Source of the DNA: Chamaea fasciata
Taxonomy: Eukaryota > Chordata > Aves > Passeriformes > Sylviidae
Direction of reading: 5' to 3'
Length of the DNA: 64,000 nt
Assembly: GCA_029207755.1 (NCBI GenBank)
Contig: JARCOQ010000006.1
Span: 24,944,022-25,008,021, forward strand
Within the stretch, counting starts at the first letter, position 1. Every line of letters starts with the position of its first letter. A program made the position numbers and the translations under genes. Of the stretch, positions 51,014-63,592 are shown in pieces. Under the pieces are notes generated by a model. That model was not told where the DNA came from, did no database searches, and was given only the letters and a program-made list of their open reading frames with translations.

Positions 51014-54000
51014 AGACAATTTCAAAAAGTACACACATGTCATTTGTGTGCTTGCATTTGAGTAAGCACAAACGTAAGAACAGAGTCACATGCATGGTAT
51101 TTAAAACTTGCAACCCAAAAGAAAACAGTTTCATTCTTCTTAGGGGACTTCAGAGAATGTGGTTTTAAATATGCATCATCATGGTTAATCCCACCTGAAT
51201 GTTTAATATAAATTTAAAAAGCTATTATATACAGCATACTAGGCTAGTGTTACAATAAAGGTAAAAAAATCTCAAAAAAAAAGAAAACTAATGCAAACAT
51301 TTTGGTACTGGCCTTTTTAAAAGGGGCCTTTAAACTTGAGAGGATGGTGGTTATCCACAGGAGGAGAACAGGAAGATGCAGAAATGTGACTTCAGTGCAG
51401 CTTTGATATTATGATTTGGACCACAAAATAATTGCTTTCAGTGAAACAGTCAACATCTTAATAGAAAATAAATTATAAAATTCTCACTTTCCATAACTAA
51501 ATACTATTTTAATTAGGATTTTATCTCCAATACATTGATTTAACTGTTCACCCACATTACTCATTAAAATGATTACCAACACACATCTTCAGTGCACTTA
51601 AAAATTAAGCAAGGGAAATCATCTTAAGTAGAGAAAAACTGATGAAGAAAGAAGACTGCAACCTATCTTTGCATCCAGGGGAAGTGTTACAGCATATAAG
51701 ATGGTATTCCTTTACATTTAGCATGTTACACTTCTTCTCCATTTAAGTTAGGATGAAATGATAAACAAATTGAAGTGTAGACAAATCTATGGAAACTAAG
51801 CTGGAGTGCTTAGGTACAGAAAGATAGCTTCAAACCACAAACATTCCCTTGGTCTATTACTATTGTCATTGCCTTTCACTGGACTTTCAAGTATTTCCAA
51901 CACGAGCCAGCAAACAGCAAATAAATACATTTTGATCTTTCCTGTTTTATAGGGCATAAGTCCACAGTCCCTAACTCTTCTTCACCCTAAGAGCACAATT
52001 TTAACTTTGCTTCTCCCTCACCTATCATGATTTCCCAGTAAACAGAGACTAGGACTCTGGATTTCTCAGGAGCCTGGTTTTACCATCTGTCAAGACACAT
52101 CCTTGGAGACAGCTGACTTTGATAGGGAACGTGGTGACCAGTGAGAAGAGGGGTACTTCTAAATGTGAAGCACCTGTATGCCACAGATAAGGCAAGGAAT
52201 CTTACAGGGGACTTGCACAGCCAGGTGCACTCTAGCTCATTTAGGGAGTTAAATCCAGCTTGGATAACCCCAAAGTCATGTGCAGGAGGTGAGCACTATT
52301 GAAATTTTCTCCAGTCTGTGCTCTATTTTCCCTGACGAGGAAGAGACACAGTTCAACCCAGTGGATCCCAGTGGCACAAATGTACAAGGAGTACATGGTT
52401 TACATTGGCACTGCAATGCAAATGAGGAGCATTCAATTGGAAAGTGGGCCATGAGTACATGAAGATGATTGCAGCATCTTTCTGGATGTGCTTACCAGAA
52501 CTGCTGGACTCCAGCACTAATGGGTCTTCTGTCTTGGAACTAGATTGGTGGTAGTCTAAAGTAAATCCCCTCCAAACCACACTGACTCTGGGTGCTGGCT
52601 TCTCAGCACCAATGGATTGTCTCTGAAGATCTGCTTCTATTTCACTCCAGTATTTGCCAATGTAGCCAAAGACACAGTGAATTATTAGAGGACTAGGACC
52701 CTGGCATGAATCATGGCAAAACAGCGTACCATGTATGTTCGATGTTTGTTCACCCATACTTTGGAATCCCATAGCAAAGAAATTTTTTTCTTTTTCCTGA
52801 TTTCTCTTGTCTCCAGCCAGGATGAAAATTCCCTTCAAATGGTTAAGAATAAGAATAATTTCATGGCTTATAGGATGCTCTCAGGAGAATACTATTTGAT
52901 TATCTGTCTGGTCTTATTTTGTTAGAGGCTAACAGGGCAGCTTTTCTACCTGACTACTGTGAGCACTTACTGTTCCAGCCAGATCAGGAGGACAAAGACA
53001 TGTGAAAATGAAAAATAATGGGGCAGGCAAAGACTGTGGTCTGTACTTTTTCCAGTTTCAAAAAGATTCAGTTGATGCTTGGCTCAGCCTTTGTTTAAAG
53101 TTGAAAGTGGCTTTTCAGTATACCCTATCCTGAGCAATCCTCCTTAGAGTACAAGAAGTTTTTTAATCTGCAAAGCACAAGAGATAAAAAGGTCTCTTCA
53201 TAAGGCTGGTTTGTCTGATAATTGGAAAACATTTTTTCCAGAATGACAATTTAAACTCTTGGTAACAGTATCCCTTAGCAAATCTAAAGGAAGGGTGAAA
53301 TAATTTTGTCCAGAACGTTACACTCTGACATAATATATTATGTCACTTGCTGAACTTCTACAGTTGCTATTAATTGACCTCTAGGTCTCTCAGTTGTAAC
53401 AGAAGTCTCAAATATTTAGAGATTGCTTTTTGGTATATAAGATAGTATTTTGCATCCTTTTATATTCTCTAAAATTGCACTAAATTTATCCTTTTGCATC
53501 TCCATTTTTCCTAAGATTCCTTTTCCATCTTCCAATTGTTGCTATATAATTGGTTGATTATTATTACTATGCAGCACTTCATGAAACAAATGTTTAATAA
53601 CCCAGTTGAATACATCACAGTCATAAGTATCTCCTGTGCTTACTAGAGAAATAAGCAGAAATCTGGCTGAGCTTCAAATTACTTTAATTGTTATTGAATA
53701 TTCATTACCTAATCAGATAGAACAGTCCTACAATATACCTTGGTGAAAACTCAGCTGTCAGGTCAATGTATTTATTTACATTTGTAGGAGTGGGTCAGAA
53801 ACCAGCATTGCTCCCTAGTTTAATTATTGGGAGAAAAGTGGTTTATTATGACAGGTCCTCACTAGATAGTGTAAGGCAAAAACTGTTGACTGTCAAAAAT
53901 CATTTGTGGATAATATCAAACCTATTAGCATTTAACAGCATTGGGATACCATGGTGGTTAAAGAATATATGCATATTCCACTGTGTCATAATGCAGAATT

Positions 54001-55079
54001 GTGCCAATATTTTAAATATATATTTCATGGTGTATTTTTAAAACTACTTCATCACATCCTCAGTATGAAAGCACTTTGATTTTTATGTTTTTAAACATGC
54101 CCCAGAGAAGAATAATTTTCCCTCTCAAACAATACCAGAAAATAGGACTAGAAGACCCTTAGTGTTAGGTTTGTTGCTGCTAGACAAACTCTTTTTTCTG
54201 TTGTTGTCTTTAATCAGCAACTTGCATAGTCTAGCATTTGCATATAATGAAAATTCATCATTCTAGCAAGACAAAAAATGTTGCTGCGCAGAGCTAATTC
54301 TAGCGAATAACAGAGAAATCAGCTATTTTTGTAAGTGGACAAATTATCCTATTTTTTTATCATATGCTCTCAGGAAGGCCATTATCAGTTATGATTATCA
54401 ATACCAATTCACCTTTTTGATTGGAGACTAATGAAACAGCTGCTTTGGTTTTCATCGTTGATGACAATTCTCAAGAATGATCCTTCTCTGGAGTAAATCA
54501 ACCATTCTCTTGAAAGTATTTCCTAAAAAAATACCACTGACAAGATTGGTGATACTTACATTATCTTCTGCTTCAGCTGTGTTGCAAATGATTCTCTGTA
54601 TGTCAGAGTCTTTGATTTTCCTAATAGCTGTTAAAAGCATTTCATATTTTTGTGAGGCTTCACCTCAGTGATCACATCGTATTAGCCATGTAAAACAGCT
54701 TTATTTAGTCTGATAAAAATCATTATAATTTAGTCTGATTTAATAAAATAAAATGTAATTTAATTTTCTCATCTATTTTGTTTCATATTTCTTTTACTCT
54801 AAAATATTTCTTCTACTTTAAAAATTTCTTGTAAGCTACTAATATTTTTTGTTTTTTCCATTAAATTCTCATTAGCTCCTGGAAAAACGTTGTCCACTTA
54901 GAGAGTTGCCTTTACTTTTTTAGTAAGTATTGCATAGGCTGTAGTATGTTAGTAGCTGAGCTGCCAGTCTCAGTGTGCCACAGGCTTATGACAGGTGTTG
55001 AGCAGAAGCTGCCATTTGTGCAGAGTTTGACAGTGTCCCGGAGCTGAGGAATTTCCATGATCTATCCTCTATATAACTT

Positions 55080-55577
55080 TACCATACCATGCAGTTTTGG
55101 GCACCACAATATAAAAAAGACGTAAAGCTATTAGAGAGCATCAAAACAGGGCCATGAGGATGATGAAGGGTCTGGAGGGGAAGCTCTGTGAGGAGTGGCT
55201 GAGGACACTTGGTCTGTTCAGCTTGGAGGAGACTGAGGGGAAACTTCATTGCAGTTACAGTTTCCTTACAAGGGGAAGAGGGGGGGCAGACACTGATCTC
55301 TTCGCCCTGGTGACCAGGGACAGGACTCAAGGGAATGGCCTGAAGCTGAGTCAGGGGAGAATTAGCTCAGATAACAGGAAAATGTTCTTCACCCAGAGGG
55401 TGGTTGGGCATTGAACAGGCTCCCTAGGGAAGTGGTCACAGCACCAGCCTGATAGAGTTCAAGTGTTTGGACAATGCTCTCAGGCACATGGGACTTTTGG
55501 GAATGCCCTCTGCAGGGCTAGGAGTTGGACTCAATGACCCTTATGGGTCCCTTCCAAACTCACAATATTCTATGACA
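55080..55577 (+). mobile_element. CR1 LINE, 0.5-kb 3' fragment
   Basis: Encodes an almost unbroken C-terminal CR1 ORF2 stretch (MRMMKGLEGKLCEEWLRTLG, then LFSLEE and, further on, RDRTQGNGLKL and FFTQRVVGH). It continues to the 3' end 'caatgacccttatgggtccc' and a single ATTCTATGA. The relatively open frame suggests it is younger than the others here, possibly a different subfamily. Confidence 0.93.
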
Positions 55578-56199
55578 GTTCCTACTTCCTTCCAGATGAA
55601 TACCAGGATCTGGATGCATATTTACAGCAGAATCTGCAGCTCTTCCTGCATCACACTGTTTCTGCTATGAAACAATTCTTTTCAGAAGACTTTACCCCTA
55701 GTTCCATTTTTCCAACTTGAATCTTTTTCACCTGAGACATTTTTCAAAGTAGCCACTGTAGTATAAGAGACCTTGTATAATTTCTTAAACTACCTCGTTA
55801 AATTTCTGAGCTAGTTGCACAAAGTCCACTTAGTCAAAAGTGCAGGGTTTGAACAGAAAATCTTATGAAAAGACAAAAAAGAAGGGAAGATAAAAAGGCA
55901 GTTGCTCTTTTCCATGTTGTTGTTCTGCAGAGCCTGTGTCCATCATGAGCCTTGCTTGGCTTTGCTCATTCCACAAATTGCTTCCAGTAGATTGTTACGT
56001 TATCATCTGATAAAGTCCTGTCTCCAGGTTTTGACATTTATAGCCTGGTTGTGAGCATTACCTGAAGCCCAGCTGTGCTCTCTTGGGAAATCATGACAAG
56101 AATGGGAGACTTTTCTTTTGCTCATCTTTGTTGTAGCTCCACACGCTGGGTTTGTAACAAAATAGAATCTGTCCCTTGTAATAAATTATTGTTGCTTAG

Positions 56200-56549
56200 A
56201 AATGGTATTCTCCAATTTAGCACTCTCACTAAATCCACATACTGCCTCCCTTCCCACCCCACTCATGGGCTGAAATAAGAACAATTTACTGGAAATACCA
56301 ATGAGATGAGAAAGCAAACAGTAACAGCAACAATAATATTAACATAAGGTATAAGAAAAATAAACAATTTGCACTGAAAACTCCTAACAATGAACAAATA
56401 TTAGACCACTCCACTCAAATGGGAGGATCCCTTTCTCCTGGGAAGAGAGAGAGTCCCTTTCCCCTGGGGCAGCAAGGTGATGGTGCCTTGGCCATACCCT
56501 CTCCCAGCTACTGCAAAAAATTAACCCCATTCTGGCCAGAACCAAGACA
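56200..56549 (-). mobile_element. Endogenous retrovirus LTR, diverged
   Basis: On the minus strand it starts TGTCTTGGTTCTGGCC at 56549 followed by GGGGTTAATTTT and AGTAGCTGGGAG, the recognisable start of a common avian ERV LTR. Further in it has AAATTGTTCTTATTTCAGCC, the typical segment near that LTR's end. The lower boundary is uncertain and I found no target duplication. Flanking minus-strand sequence up to about 56800 may be retroviral remnant, but no protein match can be claimed. Confidence 0.6.
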
Positions 56550-57247
56550 TGAATGTCGAACCGATGGAAAAGACACATTCTTGCTACCTCTTGGCTTTGG
56601 GTGACAGCCACATTGTGCAAAGCAGTAATACAGTGTAAGCCCAGATAAAGTGAACCATAGCTGTACAAACATCGGGATTGCCAGAGCCTACAGCAAATGC
56701 AAAATATTCTTGAATAGCAGTGGTGTAGACCCCAGTCAAATTTGGTATCACAGAAAAAGTTTGACATGGTGAGTAAACATTAATTGTCTTTACGAAGGAA
56801 AGCAACTTGCATTTGCAGAATAATGGAGACTTTTGCTAGCAGCAGGTATTCTGGCTGGAACCTTATGTGAATGTGTTAGCCAGGAGCACCTATTTCTTGT
56901 TTGGACTCATAATAAGCTGCCTCTTCACAAGCATACAACTCTTCAAGACTTGTGACAGCTTGTGACTTAACACGCCGCATGTGTTGAGGACAGATGAGTT
57001 AATAATCCTGCTCAAGCCATTGATGATTAAGAATGTATTGAAAATAAATCCAAAGATTAAATTCCATGTAAATAGACTTTGGATAACATAAAATGGCAGG
57101 ATGTGATATTAGATGTCATCTTACCTTAGATCTGTTAACGTTTCTTTTTTATTGTTTAGAGGTGTTTCAAGATAGCACAAGAAATTTTTATTCTGTAAGA
57201 ATGCTCCCTGAAATAATGTCAAATTTTCCTTGGAGAAGCAGTCTGGT

Positions 57248-57296
57248 AAAAAAAAAACAAAAAAAAAACAAAAAAAAAACAAAAAAAAAAAAAAAA
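57248..57296. repeat. (A10C)3A16 periodic A-rich tract
   Basis: Three exact A10C units followed by 16 A, an 11-bp periodic array. It is 0.6 kb below the 3'-less CR1 fragment at 57880 and could be a degenerate poly(A) or microsatellite. Confidence 0.95.
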
Positions 57297-57879
57297 CCAC
57301 TATACTGAAACAATCTTGCTTTTTTAATCTACACCTAGGAAAAAAAAAAAACAAGTAAAGTTTTTAAAAGTCATCTGTATGGTTTACTGGTTTGTGTGTT
57401 TGGAAAACAAAGTGCTTAAGTCCAAGCTACAGGTTATCTTCAGGCCGGCGGAACCTGACCTCAGTAAGATCAGTGTCTACAAATTGAAAGGTGCTCCTGA
57501 GAACAGGCTAAATTGGTTCAGTAACCAAGTGCTAATCTAAAATTAAATGGATGTATTATCCTAAATTGTTCAAGCTACCACATTTCTTTATTAACACATA
57601 TGCCTTAGCACTCTGTTGCAGTGGTCCTATTCTCTTAGCTGTAAGTACAGAGTCATGACTGCAATGCTGGATGCTTCTGGAATGAATGATTCAGAAAACG
57701 TAAAGTAACTACTATACAAACAAGCACTACTCTCACATTATAAATTGTGGTAGTGGCTTTTAACAGTAATTTTCCTATAAAGTAAGAGAAAATCATATTT
57801 CCAGCATCCTCAGTACCCACAGGTGAATTCCATGCAGTCCCATAGATTTGTGTCTGAGTAAAACAACAGGCCACTAACT

Positions 57880-59230
57880 ACTTCCTCCTGGGTTGCAGGG
57901 GATCCTTGTCCTGGTCTACCGACTGAGGAGGCTGGTTGTCCTGAGGATAACTAGACTTTCTGTTAAAAACTGAGGTAAAGAAGGCATTAAGTACCTCATC
58001 CTTGATGACAAGTATGGAGTACCTAAGTACCTCATGCCTTTTCCTCATTCTTGGTGACAATGCTGCCCTCCACATCCAATAAAAGATGTAGATATTCATT
58101 TTTCCCTTCTTTTGCTGTTAATATATTTATAAAACCTTTTTTTATTATCTTTCACAGCAGTAGCCAGATTGAGTTCTAGCTGAGCTTTTGCCTTTCTAAT
58201 TTTCTCTCTATATGACCTACCAACATCCTTGTATTCTTCCTGGGTTGCCTGCCCCATCTTCCAAAGTTCATAAATTCTCCTTTTTTTTTCTTCACTTCCA
58301 GTAAAAGCACTCTGCTCAACAAGGCCAGTCTTCTTCCATGATCATACATGTTTCAGCACACAGGGACAGCCTGCTCCCGCACCTTTAAGATTTCCTTTTG
58401 AAAGTATTTCCCACCTTCCTGGATCTCTTTGTTGTTAAAGTCTGTTTCCCAAGGGACTCTCTGAACCAGAGTCCTGAACAGGCCAATGACCACCCTTCGC
58501 AAGTCCAATGCAGAGGTTTTGCTGACCACTTCTCTTACTTCACCAAGAATTGAGAACTCTCTCATTTCATGGTCACTGTGTCCAATACAGCCTCCAACCA
58601 CCACATCTCCCACCAGCCCTTCTCTGCTTGTAAGCAGCAGGCCTAATGGGCTCAGGCCCTAGTAGTCTCGTTCACCAGCTGTCTCAGGAATTTTCCTTCC
58701 ACAGACTCTAGGAACTTCCTAGGCTGCCTCCTCTCCTCTGTGTTGAGTTTCCAGAAGACATCCAGCATGTTAAAGTCTCCCACAAGAACAAGGGCTAGCA
58801 ATCATGAAACATCAGCCAGCCACTCATAGAATATTTCACCTGCCTCTTTCTTCACTCTGGTCTTTTATAACAGACTCGTACCAGGACATCTGCCTTGTTA
58901 GCCTTCCTCCAATTCTTTCCCATAAACACTCAATTCTATCATCACCACCACTGCAATAGTACATAATTAAAACACTTCCTAACATACAAAGCACCCCAAC
59001 AGCTCTCATTCCTTGCCTGTCCCTTCTGAAGAGCATGTAGCCATCCATTGTAGCACTCCAGTCATGCGAGTTTTCCATTTTAGTCCTTTATCCTTGGCTA
59101 CAGAAGCATTTATGGCCATCATATCTCTAAATAATGGTGACTTTCTAATAACTTCTAGTCTTAAGTTTCACATTTGTGCTTTTGTGTGGGATCCCAGATT
59201 ATTGCCCAGGCTTGCAGGCCTAAAATCTTA
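57880..59230 (-). mobile_element. CR1 LINE, endonuclease-domain fragment lacking the 3' end
   Basis: The reverse complement gives, across frameshifts, pieces of the CR1 ORF2 endonuclease and following linker: SHDWSATMDGYMLFRRDRQG near 59.0 kb, a DFN-type motif and NTEERRQPRKFLES near 58.7-58.8 kb, GGCIGHSDHEMREFSILGEV (SDHE motif) near 58.55 kb, and NAFFTSVFNRKSSYPQDNQ near 57.95 kb. The reverse transcriptase and 3' terminus are missing, which is unusual because CR1 copies are normally 5' truncated. Confidence 0.88.
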
Positions 59231-62200
59231 TGCTACAGGCAGATTCTTCATCCTTATCCCCATATAGCTCTACCACGCAGGATAGCAGAAACACATCTGT
59301 TGTATCAGTTTATGTCTTTTTGGAGGGACACAAATGTAAGATGGTCTGTTAGAGCAGCTGAAATAGCTGGAGAAAGCATACAAGCTTGCAAGTACACCAT
59401 GTCTTCACCAAGTCTGAAAAAATTGTGAAAAATCCAAAGCAATGCAGAGATTAAGTGCAGTTGCTTTGGATTTACCATGGTTGCATTTGTCAAACAGACA
59501 AGTTGAAAGCAAAGAGCATTTAGCACTTGTTCAAGAACTGCAGGAGGTAGGAGATGAGGTATGTTGCTTTAATGATCAATTTGTAATGTGGTTCTCAATT
59601 AGAATTTTAGGTTTGAATAGCTCCCTGAATATTTGATTGCTGAACTAAGAGAATTGATGATTGGTGCCTGAAGATCTGAAGGAGGGTCGACTTTTTGGAG
59701 CTGATTTCTCAGATTACCAGGGGCGTGTTCTGCCACCAGGTCTTGGTGACTCTATTTTTCCATCAATTGCTATAAGTCTTAGTACCTTTTAATGCTTTTA
59801 AATATTTAATTAAATCTTTTTCAACTCCTTGCCAGCTTTATTCAAATACCCTTTTGAAAAATCAGCTCAAACTTCACTACTTCGAAGATCTTCCACTTAT
59901 ACAGCTTTTGGAAGGTTGTTTTTTTTTCCAGTTCTCTTTCTTTTCTGCAACAAGTTTTACTCCTTTCCAGAATTTTTTTTTTAAGCTCTTATTTCTAATG
60001 TAGACAGTCCACAGATTTCACTTAGGAATTCCAAAATAATATTTTAAATATCTAACTGTCAAAATGTCTGATCTTGAATGGGAGAGGGCGTGGTCTGGCC
60101 TCGTTCTGTTGTCAACCTCTTTAAGGTGGTGTAAATAACTATGCAGAACATAAATGGATTGAAACAACTGTTAAGTTTGTGACCAGAATTAAATCACGGT
60201 TATAATAACAATAAGCTAGAATCGGTGAATTAGAAGTAGCATCCCAGTCCTACCCACCAATGAAATTTTCACATGGAATGCACTCAAACGGAATTACTCC
60301 ACAGCTAATCCTACACAGTTTTGACAATGTGCAAAGTGCACTAAGAATCTGAGTTCAACTGTACAAATCTGCCCTTAGCTCCAGAAGCTACTAACTCATA
60401 CTGACAAGTTATAAACACCAAAAGTAACACACTGTAAACTTTTTTAAATTACTACTCCATTTCTAGTGATTGAAATCCCTCCTTTGGTAAAGCAATTTCC
60501 CTAACAGTGATACTGCCATAACTAAGAGGTATTAATAACAAGTAGTTACCAAAACATATCAGTATACAAATAGATTTGCCCACAGAGCATTCCTCTTTGT
60601 GGCATGAACCTTGAGTTACCCTTGAATGAGACTGTGTGCTTGACTGGACTGTGCTAATATAATGCTACATTACTGGGAAAGAACAGCTCCAAGCTTTTGA
60701 AAAAAAACACATGGTCTCCAAAAATTCAAGCACAAGATGCAGAATGGGCCTTAAAAGTGAATGAGCAGGATGGCATCAGACCTCTTAGGGCTGCAGACCA
60801 GGATAGTACTGGATGCAGAGGTAACAAAGGCAGCAAAAGTCAAGTATCTAAGACATGGAAAAAATACTAGATATACTAAAAACTAATGATAACGTGCAAT
60901 TTGAAGACCATTGAAGAAAAAGCAAATAAGTTTTTTAGCAAACACATAAATATAACACCAAGTGAAACCAGAAATGATGAGGAAGAAGTCCTACTAGAAC
61001 CACCAGTTTCCTGTCAGTGAAGCACCTCAGATGCTGTATCTACCATACAACTACACTCCTCTCTGATATTCTGCTTAACAGTAACTCCATCTATCTACTG
61101 ACCCACAATAATAGAGGTGTGTGTAAAAGACTAGGAAATCTGTGTTCAGCAATTGTATTTTAAAACAGAAATTGTTGTAATTGGCTAATTTCAACTGTGT
61201 GTGCTAGCATCATTGTAGCTAGATTAGTCATAAAATTTTGATTAGATTTCTAATACTTTAATTGGACTAACAATAAATTCCTGAGTTTGCGTGAGTTGCG
61301 TGTTTCATTAGCCCAGACACACTACACAAAGCATTTGGTCAGCTACATTACCCTTAATTATAATTTGAATGCACTGCTCTTTAAAGTTATGTAACATATC
61401 TCATGTATTATTTATTCTTCTTTACGTATTCATCCAATGTAATGATAAACAAATTAATAGGGCAGCTTTCCTTTCAATGAAATGCTGTGCATATATAAGC
61501 CTAGTGAGTAGGTATGTTTCATCACTTTTGATGCCACAACAATCAAAATGAGAATAGTGGGAATTTGCCACAGGCTGTCCTAACACCCCTGATGCTCCGA
61601 AAACAAGCAGGGAGAGCACAGGGTAAGGGAACAAGCTACAGCAAGGGAGGAGCACAAGCCTTCACAGCACTAGCTAGCTGCCAGCACCAAATGGTACTTC
61701 CTAAATCACATGAGTAAGAAGCCCTCTGTCACACACAAAGAAGTTACCTGTATCTTCGGTTCACTCATACAGACACTGTTAGTCTTCCTGTCCATCTCTA
61801 GAATGCCTGCATCCTCTAGTTGCTGCAAATGCAGAAGAATATGTAATCTCATCTTGGTGCAAGTCTGGCTGGAGGGTTTGTCTTTTCCACTCACAGTTCC
61901 TCTTCTAACGCTCCTGTAAAGCACCTGAGATAAAACTCTTCCCTTTGCACATAAAGTCCTACTTCCTCCCATCTCCAGAAGACTTCTATCTAAAATTACA
62001 ACATTCCCGAGACTCTTCTGTGAGGAAAACACACTGAAAAAATGGTCCTTATATCTCTGATATTTGTTTGAGTATTATTATAGGTTTTCACTAGTAAAGA
62101 CATACTACATAAAACAAGTATTTTTAAATTAGTGATAAATGCTCATTGAAATGAACTTCTGGAATCCCTTATAAAAATCATGGCCAGTCAGATCAAGACA

Positions 62201-63060
62201 GAGTTATTACTGAAAGACAACAAACTACTTCGTTTACCACAACACTTCTTTTAATAATATATAGCATCTGCCCTTGAATACATAATCCTTGCATAAGTCC
62301 CTTCCAAAGAATCCATGTCCTTTTACCTCCCTGATATGTCTGATTACTTTACAGAGTTCTTAAATAATCTGCATCATAACACAAATCAATAATTTTTAAG
62401 GACAATATCTTCAGGAAATTTCTTTTAGAAGGAGTCACACAGTAGCTTGTGATTAAATATTGCAAATTATTAATGTGTTTGCTTGATACTTTCCCCATTC
62501 TGAATTGCCTAAGCATACTTTTTAATTTTTTTCCCTTTATCTACTTTTTAGACATTCTTTCCACTTCAAAATACTGTCTTAGTCATAAAGCATCAAAGAC
62601 CTATAAAAGCTGACTTTAAGTGGTGTCCTGAAATCCCTTAGGGACGATCCAGCATTCAGCAGATTAAAGTAGTAGTTCTTCAAGACTGAAATGACATCTA
62701 AGTGTGAAAAGTCCTTTTAGGAAAAAAAAATGACTCTTGGATACTATAGTAGACAAACAAGTATTTTAAAAGACAGCTCTTGCAGAGCAAAGTCATTACC
62801 TGGATATTAATATACGTCTCAAGCCTTTTTTCATACACTCAATGAAAGTGTCTGGGATAAAAAAGGCTGTTTGTGCTCTCTTATCATTTACAGTATGCAG
62901 CACTGAGCTTAGCTAATGCTTAGTCATCTCCCAACTCTACCTGTTGCTGTGTAAAGGCCTCTTCAATGGAAAAAAAACCATTCTCACTTAAAATTAATTG
63001 CAAAGTCACCAGCTGGACTTTAAACACAGCATCTTGAAGATTGTGCAGCAGCCCTAACAT
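59231..63060. other. Intergenic, no recognised element
   Basis: AT-rich sequence between the CR1 endonuclease fragment and the solo LTR. I see no gene, tandem repeat or transposon that I can support. Confidence 0.6.
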
Positions 63061-63065
63061 TCTGA
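63061..63065. repeat. Target site duplication, left copy (TCTGA)
   Basis: Identical to 63588-63592. It directly abuts the TG end of the solo LTR. Confidence 0.8.
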
Positions 63066-63116
63066 TGTAGTGGTTTGAAAGCAAAACAAATGAGAGGCTC
63101 CAAGTCAGAGATACAA

Positions 63117-63122
63117 TTTAAT
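63117..63122 (-). terminator. LTR poly(A) signal ATTAAA
   Basis: ATTAAA on the minus strand, about 50 bp before the LTR's 3' end. Confidence 0.5.
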
Positions 63123-63328
63123 AGGAAAAAAAAAGGAAAGAAAGTAAAATAAAATAGATGCAATAATACAAAAGACCACTGACAGAGTCAGAATACAACC
63201 TGAGCGTAGTGATGGAAGCAGTCCAGATGAGGTGGTCTTCCTGAAGCAGTGATCCTGTAGAAAGGTCTGGTAGCTCGGGTCCTCTGGGAATCCAGTGGGT
63301 AAGCGCCCCTCTGGTGTTCAGAGTCTCA

Positions 63329-63337
63329 GCTTATATC
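63329..63337 (-). promoter_or_regulatory. LTR TATA box
   Basis: GATATAAGC on the minus strand in the middle of the solo LTR, about 210 bp before the ATTAAA signal. It marks the U3/R side and fixes the LTR orientation. Confidence 0.55.
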
Positions 63338-63587
63338 CAGGCTGGAATGCTTGGTTCCTCCCTCTGGGCGGAGCATCCCACAATGGGATGGTGAGTCATG
63401 TGATAAGGCCTGATGGGCCCATTAACAGGAGGTAGTCCAGGAGGGGGTTATCTGTGAGCTGTGCAGCAAAGGTGCTGATGGGCCCATTAACAGAAGATAA
63501 GCCAGAGTGGAGGAGGCAGGGAGCACTGCCTCACCTGGTTTCAACAGTTCATGAAGATGGTGATAGAATATACTTCAACCCAGGACA

Positions 63588-63592
63588 TCTGA
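63588..63592. repeat. Target site duplication, right copy (TCTGA)
   Basis: Identical to 63061-63065. It directly abuts the CA end of the solo LTR. Confidence 0.8.

Larger units (their letters stand above)
47726..55079. other. Intergenic, upstream of GABRG1
   Basis: AT-rich sequence with one short CR1 terminus (50938-51013) and one T/G tract. A moderately GC-richer stretch at about 52080-52720 has open reading frames up to 161 codons, but none resembles a known protein to me. No exon is supported. Confidence 0.6.
63066..63587 (-). mobile_element. Solo LTR of an endogenous retrovirus with 5-bp target duplication
   Basis: 522 bp bounded by TG...CA and flanked by the direct repeat TCTGA at 63061-63065 and 63588-63592. 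On the minus strand it starts TGTCCTGGGTTGAAGT and ends AAACCACTACA, with a TATA box (GATATAAGC, 63337-63329) and an ATTAAA poly(A) signal (63122-63117) in the correct order, so orientation is minus. No internal retroviral genes are attached. A 5-bp duplication is typical of ERVL-type elements, but the class cannot be fixed from the LTR alone. Confidence 0.85.

Noticed and set aside
52353..52838. 161-codon minus-strand open frame upstream of GABRG1
   Set aside because: Not accepted as a gene: no domain recognised and no sign of splicing or promoter. The region is kept only as a low-interest finding.
56190..56555. Target site duplication around the 56-kb LTR
   Set aside because: Bases flanking the candidate ends (AGAAA-type and TGAAT) do not match, so no duplication is claimed and the lower boundary is left approximate.
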